A DNA stretch of 26,050 nt from positions 1 through 26,050 of the forward strand of contig JAZDHF010000110.1 in the NCBI GenBank assembly GCA_043806315.1, written 5' to 3'. Below, one piece after another: positions 15,839 to 21,530 of this stretch. This DNA comes from SBAX01 sp043806315 (lineage in GTDB: Bacteria > Planctomycetota > Phycisphaerae > UBA1845). Every line of letters starts with the position of its first letter. Within the stretch, counting starts at the first letter, position 1. Made by a program: the position numbers and the translations under genes. The notes beneath the pieces are model-generated. The model was not told the DNA's origin. It searched no databases and saw nothing but the letters and a program-made list of their open reading frames with translations.

Positions 15839-16156
15839 ATGATGACTGACACGCAGTGGAAAGTGTTTGAAGTGTTTCATCAGCAGACGCGCGGCGAGCC
15901 GCACGTGCATGTGGGATCCGTCCACGCGCCGGATGCCGAAATGGCTCTCGTGCTCGCTAAGGAACAGTACTGCCGGCGGCAGGCGTGCGTGAATCTATGG
16001 GTCGTCCCGGCGGAGGCGATCCTGGCCACGGCCTATGAGAATGACGACATCTTCGAGCGGGGAACGGACAAGAGCTACCGGGAGTCATGGGGATATAAGA
16101 CACCAAAAACAACAAGCCACGGAGCCACGAAGCCACGAAGCCACGAAGAAAGGTAG
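15839..16156 (+). CDS. paaB: phenylacetyl-CoA 1,2-epoxidase subunit PaaB, with repeat-derived C-terminus
   Basis: The protein has 105 residues from ATG 15839 (a second ATG follows at once). 'WKVFEVFHQQTRGEPHVHVG' then 'SVHAPDAEMALVLAKEQYCR' and 'LWVVPAEAI' are clear PaaB signatures; PaaB is the small structural subunit that bridges PaaAC dimers. 'YRESWGYKTP' aligns with the usual 'YRHPTFYTIP' end. After that, the last 13 residues (SHGATKPRSHEER) are encoded by the GCCACGAA array at 16115-16156, so the native end has been replaced. The only strong ribosome-binding site (AGGAGG, 15797) is 36 nt from the ATG with a hairpin between. Confidence 0.88.
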   Translation: MMTDTQWKVFEVFHQQTRGEPHVHVGSVHAPDAEMALVLAKEQYCRRQACVNLWVVPAEAILATAYENDDIFERGTDKSYRESWGYKTPKTTSHGATKPRSHEER

Positions 16157-16673
16157 CCACGGAGCCACGAAGAGCAAGAGAAACGGCATGGGAGAGATCA
16201 AGACATTCCGCGACCTCATCGCATGGCAGAGGGCGATGCAGCTTGCCAAGGAGGTCTACAAGGCGACCTCCTTGATCCCCGATAGCGAGCGGTTCGGACT
16301 GACTTCGCAGATGCGGCGTGCAGCTGTCTCGATCCCTTCGAATATCGCCGAAGGACACGGACGCCAAAGCCTTCAGGACTATATTCGGTTCCTAAAGACG
16401 GCGCGCGGCTCTCTCATGGAATTGCAGACTCAGATGCTCTTGGCTCAAGACCTCGGTTTCATTCGCTCCGCTGGGGAGCTGACTGATCTTCTGAGCGAAA
16501 CGGATCGAGTTCTGCAAGGCCTCATTCGAAGCCTAGAGAAGATGCAATTGGAACCACACGGCAAACGATCATGACTATGAGCGCCCCGCACGAAACCGTC
16601 ATCTCGGTGTTTGCAAACGATCCGCCGATTGTCCGCTCCCTTCGTGGCTTCGTGGCTTCGTGGCTCCGTGGCT
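16115..16673. mobile_element. candidate mobile element: 34-bp inverted ends of GCCACGAA units enclosing a four-helix-bundle gene
   Basis: The left end (16115-16148) contains GCCACGGA once and GCCACGAA three times; the right end (16640-16673) is its exact reverse complement, a perfect 34-bp inverted repeat. Two further units lie inside the left end (16156-16171). Between the ends is one gene, 16188-16574. The element has no transposase, so any movement would depend on outside enzymes. No obvious target-site duplication flanks it. It sits between paaB and paaC and has changed the end of PaaB. That it is mobile is inference from the symmetry and context. Confidence 0.65.
16188..16574 (+). CDS. 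four-helix-bundle protein, 23S rRNA-intervening-sequence/Avd-like (TIGR02436 family)
   Basis: The protein has 128 residues. ATG 16188 is chosen because the family starts just before 'FRDLIAWQRAMQLAKEVY'; upstream codons lie in the repeat. 'FGLTSQMRRAAVSIPSNIAE' and 'GHGRQSLQDYIRFLKTARGS' are the family hallmarks, followed by 'ELQTQMLLAQDLGFI'. Members were first seen in intervening sequences of bacterial 23S rRNA genes. They are related to the Avd proteins of diversity-generating retroelements, which are basic, pentameric and bind nucleic acid. Here there is neither rRNA nor reverse transcriptase. The gene is enclosed by inverted repeats, suggesting it belongs to that element, not to phenylacetate metabolism. 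Its function is unknown. Confidence 0.9.
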   Translation: MGEIKTFRDLIAWQRAMQLAKEVYKATSLIPDSERFGLTSQMRRAAVSIPSNIAEGHGRQSLQDYIRFLKTARGSLMELQTQMLLAQDLGFIRSAGELTDLLSETDRVLQGLIRSLEKMQLEPHGKRS

Positions 16674-16687
16674 GTCTGGAATAGACT

Positions 16688-17470
16688 ATGGCATTCCAAA
16701 CACTCGACTCACTAGCCGGCATCACCCGCGAGGCTGTCATCAATCTTCTTTATCGTCTGGCCGACGATGAACTGGTCATCGGTCATCGCAATTCCGAGTG
16801 GACCGGCCACGCGCCGATCCTGGAGGCGGATATCGCGTTCTCGTCGATGGCCCAGGATGAAATGGGCCACGCACAGGCCTACTACAGTATGCTGCACCGA
16901 CTTGGCGAACGCGACCCCGATACACTGGCGTTCGGCAGGAAGACCCGGGAGTTTCGCTGTGCGTCGTTGGTATGTCTTCCGAAGGGAGATTGGGGATTCA
17001 GCGTCTTGCGGCAATTCCTCTATGACGCTGCCGAGACGGTCCGGCTTACGGCATTCGCAAACAGCACTCTAGTCCCTCTCGCCCAACTGGCCGGTAAACT
17101 GCGGGGCGAGGAGAAATACCATTTGATGCACGGGCGGACCTGGGTCCTGCGCTTGGGCAATGCCACCGGGGACAGTCACCGAAAAATGCAGGCCGCCCTC
17201 GACTTCGCCTATCCTCATGCTCTGGGACTGTTTGAGCCGACCGAATATGACGAACCGCTGGCCCAGGCGGGGATCAGTCCGCGCGAGGAGGAACTCAAAC
17301 GCCAATGGGAATCCGCCGTCGCTCCTGTTCTAGCCGATGCCGGGCTCACGACGCCGGATGGAGTCGAACCCGTTTACGGGGGGCGCGTCGGACGGCATCC
17401 GGACGCGCTGAAGGAGCTGCTCGACAAGATGCAACTGGTCTACAACATCGACCCGACTGCGAAATGGTAG
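16688..17470 (+). CDS. paaC: phenylacetyl-CoA 1,2-epoxidase structural subunit PaaC
   Basis: The protein has 260 residues. ATG 16688 has a weak GGA site and begins 14 nt after the right end of the four-helix element. 'LYRLADDELVIGHRNSEWTG' (residues 21-40) and 'MAQDEMGHAQAYYSMLHRLG' (54-73) are typical PaaC. It has the same ferritin-like fold as PaaA but serves as the partner subunit. 'LRGEEKYHLMHGRTWVLRL' covers the second helix pair. The length is as expected (about 250). It appears intact despite the insertion just upstream. Confidence 0.94.
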   Translation: MAFQTLDSLAGITREAVINLLYRLADDELVIGHRNSEWTGHAPILEADIAFSSMAQDEMGHAQAYYSMLHRLGERDPDTLAFGRKTREFRCASLVCLPKGDWGFSVLRQFLYDAAETVRLTAFANSTLVPLAQLAGKLRGEEKYHLMHGRTWVLRLGNATGDSHRKMQAALDFAYPHALGLFEPTEYDEPLAQAGISPREEELKRQWESAVAPVLADAGLTTPDGVEPVYGGRVGRHPDALKELLDKMQLVYNIDPTAKW

Positions 17471-17473
17471 AGG

Positions 17474-17509
17474 AAACGCCAAGACGTCGAAACGTCGAAA
17501 CGCCGAAAC
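17474..17509 (+). repeat. 8-bp tandem array AAACGYCG, about 4.5 units
   Basis: The units are AAACGCCA, AGACGTCG, AAACGTCG, AAACGCCG and a partial AAAC. The array starts 3 nt after the paaC stop. The period is 8 bp, like the ends of the four-helix element, but the sequence differs. Confidence 0.7.
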
Positions 17510-17524
17510 CGGCGCGTGGGACCA

Positions 17525-17597
17525 ATTGTCGAATGCCGAATGGCGATTGTCGAATGGAAGGATCGGATCAGGGAATCGGCATTCGACATTCAACAAT
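17525..17597. repeat. 7-bp arrays in partial inverted orientation between paaC and paaD
   Basis: The left side has five 7-bp units (ATTGTCG, AATGCCG, AATGGCG, ATTGTCG, AATGGAA; 17525-17559). The right side has three inverted units (CGGCATT, CGACATT, CAACAAT; 17577-17597). The two sides share a 12-bp perfect inverted match (GTCGAATGCCGA). It is similar in design to 14399-14480 but more decayed. It covers the apparent start of paaD. Confidence 0.7.
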
Positions 17598-18074
17598 TCG
17601 TCGATCGCCGCCATCTGGTGCGTACTGGAGGCCGTTGTTGATGCCGAGATTCTTGTAATCAATGTGGTCGAGATGGGCATGATTGCCGGTGTTGACGTGA
17701 AGGGCGACTGTGTTGCCATCGACGTGACGCCCGCTTTCGTCGGCTGCCCGGCCCTCGATGTAATTCGCGAGAACATTCGCACCGCGGTTTCCGCGGTCAC
17801 GCCCGCCCATGTGACCGTGAACGTCGTGGTCGATCCGTCCTGGACTTCGGATCGCATCAGCGCGAACGGTCGAGAGAGTTTAAAAGCCTTCGGCCTCGCC
17901 CCCCCGGGCCAATGCTGCTCCGGCGGATCGGTCCAGACGCTGGAGCGCACTCCCTGCCCTTATTGCAACTCGCTCGATACGGACCTGGAATCCGTCTTCG
18001 GTCCCCCACTGTGCCGTTCCATCCATTACCGCCGCAGTTGCTTGCAGGCTTTCGAGCACTTCAAGGCCGTTTGA
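17526..18074 (+). CDS. paaD: PaaD-like protein (DUF59 family; epoxidase maturation), start altered by repeats
   Basis: The protein has 182 residues from TTG 17526. The conserved part begins near 17602 ('IWCVLEAVVDAEILVINVVE'), then 'TPAFVGCPALDVIRENI', 'VDPSWTSDRIS', 'LKAFGLAPPG', 'CPYCNS' and 'FEHFKAV'. PaaD is thought to help assemble or load iron into the epoxidase. The only in-frame ATG/GTG/TTG codons upstream of the domain are two TTGs (17526, 17547), both inside the repeat array, so about 20-29 N-terminal residues are repeat-encoded or initiation is unusual. Two usually conserved features are changed: 'DPEIP' reads 'DAEIL', and one cysteine of the C-terminal 'C.....C..C' cluster is Arg. 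It may be functional or decaying. Confidence 0.8.
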   Translation: MSNAEWRLSNGRIGSGNRHSTFNNSSIAAIWCVLEAVVDAEILVINVVEMGMIAGVDVKGDCVAIDVTPAFVGCPALDVIRENIRTAVSAVTPAHVTVNVVVDPSWTSDRISANGRESLKAFGLAPPGQCCSGGSVQTLERTPCPYCNSLDTDLESVFGPPLCRSIHYRRSCLQAFEHFKAV

Positions 18075-18170
18075 CGATTCTCCGACCCCCCGATCCGCCG
18101 CCAGCGTCGATCGAGGGTGTCGGGTCGATGAGCCGATTTACGGGGTCTCGATTCCCCCTCCGTAAGTTCC

Positions 18171-18452
18171 GTAGGGCATGTCATCGACATGCCTTCGTCA
18201 TGGAACGCCGCAAACGGAGATGGTGACGGCAGGTCAACGACCTGCTGCCCTACCCGGCTGCGCCACGGTTGCCGGCGGGCGGTATTTCGTCTCGTTGACA
18301 TGCTCATCCGGCAGAGCGAAAAAAGTGCCAGAAACATTACTGATGATTGGGATGTTCACAGAGCCTGCTGGTGCGATTCCGCCTTCGGCGGATTCTCGCG
18401 CCCACCCTGGCGGGAATCCCCTCCCGCAAACTCGCAGGATTGGAATCCTGCG
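18171..18452. repeat. four dispersed palindromes, two of the GTAGGGC family in opposite orientation
   Basis: The stems are GGCATGTC/GACATGCC (18175-18193, preceded by GTAG), GCAGGTC/GACCTGC (18229-18245, followed by CTGCCCTAC in reverse orientation), TCCGCC/GGCGGA (18377-18391) and CGCAGGATT/AATCCTGCG (18433-18452). All have loops of 2-3 nt. The first two share the GTAGGGCA opening with the copy before paaB at 15818. Confidence 0.65.
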
Positions 18453-18570
18453 AACCGTGCGTGCGAGATCGCACGAGCAATGCCGATACCGAGGCCATTG
18501 TCAGCGGGGCGGCGGGCGGCGTGAAATGCGGGGCCGGGCGGGTCGCGGCGGTGCCGATCCGCGCTCTGAA

Positions 18571-18662
18571 TGGCCCCGCGCTTGCGCTTGGGGTTCGGAT
18601 GGGTCGTGTCGCTCGCGCTCCCCGCTCGGATTGGCCCCGCGCTTGCGCCTTGGGGTTCGGAT
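18571..18662 (+). repeat. direct repeat of about 30 bp (two copies)
   Basis: Copy 1 (18571-18600) and copy 2 (18632-18662) both begin TGGCCCCGCGCTTGCGC and end TTGGGGTTCGGAT, differing by one inserted C. They are 61 bp apart. A partial relative (CGGCTCTGATTGGCCC) lies near the left edge of the window at about 72-90, so this is probably a dispersed repeat. Confidence 0.65.
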
Positions 18663-18686
18663 CGCGCTGGCGGCGCGGATCGGAAG

Positions 18687-20000
18687 CTACCGGGCGTCGC
18701 CGATGAGGTAGATGCGGTTTTTTCCGGCGCGTTTGGCGGCGAGCAAGGCCTCGTCCGCACGCTGGAGCAAGGCCTCCGGCGTCGTAGCGTCCCAGGGGTA
18801 GGTCGCCAGGCCGCCGCTGAGCGTGAGCCGGCCCTCGGCCTCCGGGCCGAGGCGGGAGAAGCGCTGGGTGCGAAGGGCCTCCTTGACGCGGTCGAGGACG
18901 GAGAGGGCACACTGCGGATGTTTAGAGCCGGCCGTTCGCGGCCCTTCGGGGTCCCAGAACACCACCGCGAACTCGTCCCCGCCGTAGCGGGTGACGATAT
19001 CCTGCGTGCGGCAGTGCTTGCGGAACAATTCGCCGGTCACGCGGATGATCTCATCCCCCGCGTCGTGCCCGAAGCGGTCGTTATAGCTCTTGAAGTCATC
19101 GAGGTCGAAGAACAGCGCGGTCACGGGGAACTGCTCGGCCTGGGCGCGGGCGAGAATAGTTTTCAGTTCTTCGCGGAGGAAGCGTCGATTGGGTAGGCCG
19201 CTGCATTCATCGGTGACGGCGAGCCGCCGCCATTGGCGCTGCTTCGACGCGGCCGCGAGGATGTGGCTCACCACTGCGGAATAGTGCGTCAGCTTCTGGG
19301 CATCGTCCAACGTGTAGGGACGATCGACTCGCTCGGCGACGGTCAACTGCCCGATGACGCCGGTTTCCGCGGTCAACGGAGCGCTGAGCACGGGCCGGGT
19401 CACGGCCTCGCCGCAAGTCGCGGCCGCACCCTCCACGACCACCGTCGCGCCGCGGGCGTCGAGGGCGGTACGGATCAAGGCCGCCAGCTTTTCGAGAAGG
19501 GCCATCGGCTTGGCATTCAGGCCGGCCAGGGCGGCGCTGAGCAGGGTCAGTTCCTCCATCGAGGCGGCGGGCGGAGGCAGCGGCGCTGGGGCGGAACGCA
19601 GACGAACGTATCCGACGGCGGCGTCGATCTCCTCGCCCTGCAAAGGGAAGAGGATGTAGTCGTCGGCGCCGCTTTTCACGGCCCGTCGGGCGATCGGCTC
19701 GGCATCGGGCGAGCAGCATAAGACGACTCGTGCAGCCGCCCCGGCGGCTTCGCGCAGCCCGGCTACGGCATGGTCCAATGGAGCGGCGGAAGCGTCCACG
19801 CAAGCCAGCACGGCCCGCGCCGGTTTGCGGGCAAGCTCGGCGATCCCGGACAGATAGGTGTCGCAGCAGGTCACCTCCCAACCGGGATAACGCGCACGGA
19901 GGTTCTCGATCCAACGCCGTGGCTGGTCGGAGCTTGGTGCAACCAGCAAGAGTCGTTCGGGGTCGAGCGGATCGGCGGCCACGGCAACCTCTGCGTTCAC
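18687..20000 (-). CDS. diguanylate cyclase with degenerate receiver and GAF-like domain
   Basis: The protein has 437 residues. Residues about 15-130 are a receiver-like fold without the acidic pair or the KP motif ('RLLLVAPSS', 'ACVDAS', 'YILFPLQ'), so phosphorylation is unlikely. Residues about 150-265 resemble a GAF domain. Residues about 270-432 are a GGDEF domain: 'TDECSGLPNRRFLREEL', 'ALFFDLDDFKSYNDRFGHD', intact 'RYGGDEFAVVF' active site and 'RTQD' five residues before it, the product-inhibition I-site. It should make cyclic di-GMP from GTP with feedback control. The start ATG 20000 overlaps the stop of the upstream gene (ATGA), so the two are translationally coupled. Confidence 0.93.
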   Translation of the reverse strand: MNAEVAVAADPLDPERLLLVAPSSDQPRRWIENLRARYPGWEVTCCDTYLSGIAELARKPARAVLACVDASAAPLDHAVAGLREAAGAAARVVLCCSPDAEPIARRAVKSGADDYILFPLQGEEIDAAVGYVRLRSAPAPLPPPAASMEELTLLSAALAGLNAKPMALLEKLAALIRTALDARGATVVVEGAAATCGEAVTRPVLSAPLTAETGVIGQLTVAERVDRPYTLDDAQKLTHYSAVVSHILAAASKQRQWRRLAVTDECSGLPNRRFLREELKTILARAQAEQFPVTALFFDLDDFKSYNDRFGHDAGDEIIRVTGELFRKHCRTQDIVTRYGGDEFAVVFWDPEGPRTAGSKHPQCALSVLDRVKEALRTQRFSRLGPEAEGRLTLSGGLATYPWDATTPEALLQRADEALLAAKRAGKNRIYLIGDAR

Positions 20001-20770
20001 GGGACACCCCGCGTCGACTCATCGTCGTAGGGCCGGCGGGCTTCCGATTCGTCCGGGGCGATCGCGGCGATGTCGTCACTCATCAGCGCCCGCAACTCCT
20101 CCTCGGTCAAAAGCGGCTCGAACGACACCGATCGGGGCGAGGGTCGACCGAGGGAAGGCGACGGTTCCGGTGCGGGTTCGCGAGCGTTCGGTGCGACGCG
20201 CGCCGGTCGGTCGCCGTAGCGCAGCCACGGCACGCGAGCCGGTTTCCGCAGGTCCTCCTCGGTGGCGCGAATCGGTTCCGTCGGAGTCGGGGGGCTCGCG
20301 GGCGGCCTAGGCGTTCCATCACCCTCCTCGCGCGGGGGCGGGGGAACTTGCCCCATCGCTGAGGCGGGCGCACCGCCCGTCAGTTCCGCAAGGAGGTCCG
20401 CTGTGGCCGGGCCCTTGGCGCCGAGTTCGATCGCCTTGGCGATCCGTGCCTCTGCGCGGCCGCTGCCATAGACATAAACGCTCACGTCCTTGCGCATTCG
20501 CGCAACGATGGAGAAGAACTCGAACTCCGGCGTCGTGAGGCCGTCGAGGCACACAATCACCGCCCGCGGCGGGTTCGACGGCGGGCGAAGGATGCGCGCC
20601 AGACCGCGATACACGTCCCCGCACCCCTCCACCTCGATCGGTAACGACGCCAGGAACTCATCGATCGACGAGTGACACGACCCCGACTCCGGCGACGTCG
20701 GCGGATCTGGACGGATGTGCAAAACAGGATGCCGTAGGCTGTTCGATGCGTCGGCCACGACTCGGCTCAC
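19997..20770 (-). CDS. hypothetical protein with receiver-like domain, proline-rich linker and FliM-like helix motif
   Basis: The protein has 257 residues from GTG 20770; no clear ribosome-binding site is seen, so the start is uncertain. Residues about 50-130 alternate strands and helices ('AVIVCLDGLTTPEFEFFSIV', 'VSVYVYGSGRAEARIAKAIE'), as in a degenerate receiver. Residues 140-215 are rich in Pro and charged residues. Near the end is 'LLTEEELRALMSDDI', similar to the N-terminal 'LSQ.EIDALL' peptide with which FliM binds CheY. It is coupled to the diguanylate cyclase and probably works with it. The domain assignments are inference. Confidence 0.65.
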   Translation of the reverse strand: MSRVVADASNSLRHPVLHIRPDPPTSPESGSCHSSIDEFLASLPIEVEGCGDVYRGLARILRPPSNPPRAVIVCLDGLTTPEFEFFSIVARMRKDVSVYVYGSGRAEARIAKAIELGAKGPATADLLAELTGGAPASAMGQVPPPPREEGDGTPRPPASPPTPTEPIRATEEDLRKPARVPWLRYGDRPARVAPNAREPAPEPSPSLGRPSPRSVSFEPLLTEEELRALMSDDIAAIAPDESEARRPYDDESTRGVP

Positions 20771-21044
20771 TCACGCACCGCAAAACGCGCATGCGCAGAA
20801 CTCCCCTTTCTTTCGAGTGTAGCGGCGTGTCCTGCGGGGGTCAACGTATTTCGGAAGGGCGTGGCGCGTTGAACTTGTGCTGAGTCCCGCCGGCCGTTAT
20901 TCGGACTAGGTGTTTCATTGGGTATTCGCGGCTTTTGTTCTGTTCCAACGTTGACCGGCACGGGTTACGATAGACGATAAGAATGGAGGCGCGGCGTGAG
21001 GAGCATCAAACGAACGGCGCGCCGGGGCGGGAGAAACCATCAAC

Positions 21045-21491
21045 ATGGCCAATGCCAAGATCGTGCTCGTGGGTCCGGGCGAGCTCGAATTGATCACCGA
21101 GCTCTACAACGAGGTCTTCAGCCCACGGACCGACGTGGAGTTCTTCCGCCGCCGCTTCCGCGGTCGGCACAACGTGACCATGATGGTGGCGATGATGGAC
21201 GAGCGCCACGTGGGGTTCATCATCGGCTTCGAGTTGATGCCTTCGACGTATTTTAGCTGGATTTGCGGCGTCCATCCCGAGTTCCGCCGCCTGGGCGTCG
21301 CCACGCAGCTCATTCGAGCCCAACAGGCCTACGCCCAGGAGCACGGCTACGGGACCATGCGTTTCGAGTGCAATAATCAGCACCGCCCCATGCTGCTCGC
21401 TGCCATCCGTGAAGGGTACGACCTGGTGGGCATCCGCTGGGACACGACCAGCGGCAACAATGTGGTCATCTTCGAAAAAGACCTGCGCTAA
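21045..21491 (+). CDS. GNAT-family N-acetyltransferase
   Basis: The protein has 148 residues with a GGGAGAAA site before ATG 21045. 'HVGFIIGFEL', then 'WICGVHPEFRRLGVATQLIR' (residues about 70-89) is the acetyl-CoA binding motif A with R-x-x-G-x-A. 'FECNNQHRPMLLAAIREGYD' is motif B, with an asparagine and a bulky late helix as in RimI-like enzymes. The substrate cannot be told. A possible weak promoter lies upstream (TTGACC 20951, GATAAG 20976, spacing 19). A terminator-like hairpin follows 8 bp after the stop. Confidence 0.9.
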   Translation: MANAKIVLVGPGELELITELYNEVFSPRTDVEFFRRRFRGRHNVTMMVAMMDERHVGFIIGFELMPSTYFSWICGVHPEFRRLGVATQLIRAQQAYAQEHGYGTMRFECNNQHRPMLLAAIREGYDLVGIRWDTTSGNNVVIFEKDLR

Positions 21492-21498
21492 CCGGCGG

Positions 21499-21516
21499 GT
21501 CCCGGCGCGCCGGGAC
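21499..21516 (+). terminator. terminator-like hairpin after the acetyltransferase gene
   Basis: GTCCCGG/CCGGGAC forms a 7-bp stem with a CGCG loop; the whole 18 nt is a perfect palindrome. It is followed by TTTC only, so the T-run is weak. The position between two co-directional genes suits a terminator. Confidence 0.45.
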
Positions 21517-21530
21517 TTTCGTCGCAAGCC

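Larger units (their letters stand above)
18075..18686. other. 612-bp gene-free convergent region made of repeats
   Basis: This lies between the 3' ends of paaD and the diguanylate cyclase gene. Open frames here have no convincing protein character. Its content is four palindromes (18171-18452) and a direct repeat (18571-18662), listed separately. No terminator with a clear T-run was found. Confidence 0.6.

Noticed and set aside
16115..16172. CRISPR-like or minisatellite array of GCCACGAA
   Set aside because: Units are contiguous 8-mers without spacers, and an exact inverted copy exists; this is not a CRISPR pattern.
16035..16187. 51-codon extension of the four-helix-bundle gene
   Set aside because: It overlaps paaB and the repeat array in another frame; the family begins at ATG 16188.
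16188..16574. Diversity-generating retroelement, suggested by the Avd-like protein
   Set aside because: No reverse transcriptase and no template/variable repeat pair is visible in the window.
16188..16574. rRNA intervening sequence, suggested by the protein family
   Set aside because: No 23S rRNA sequence surrounds it; the neighbours are paaB and paaC.
20767..20961. 64-codon frame upstream of and overlapping the receiver-like hypothetical gene
   Set aside because: No ribosome-binding site and no protein-like pattern; probably leader region.
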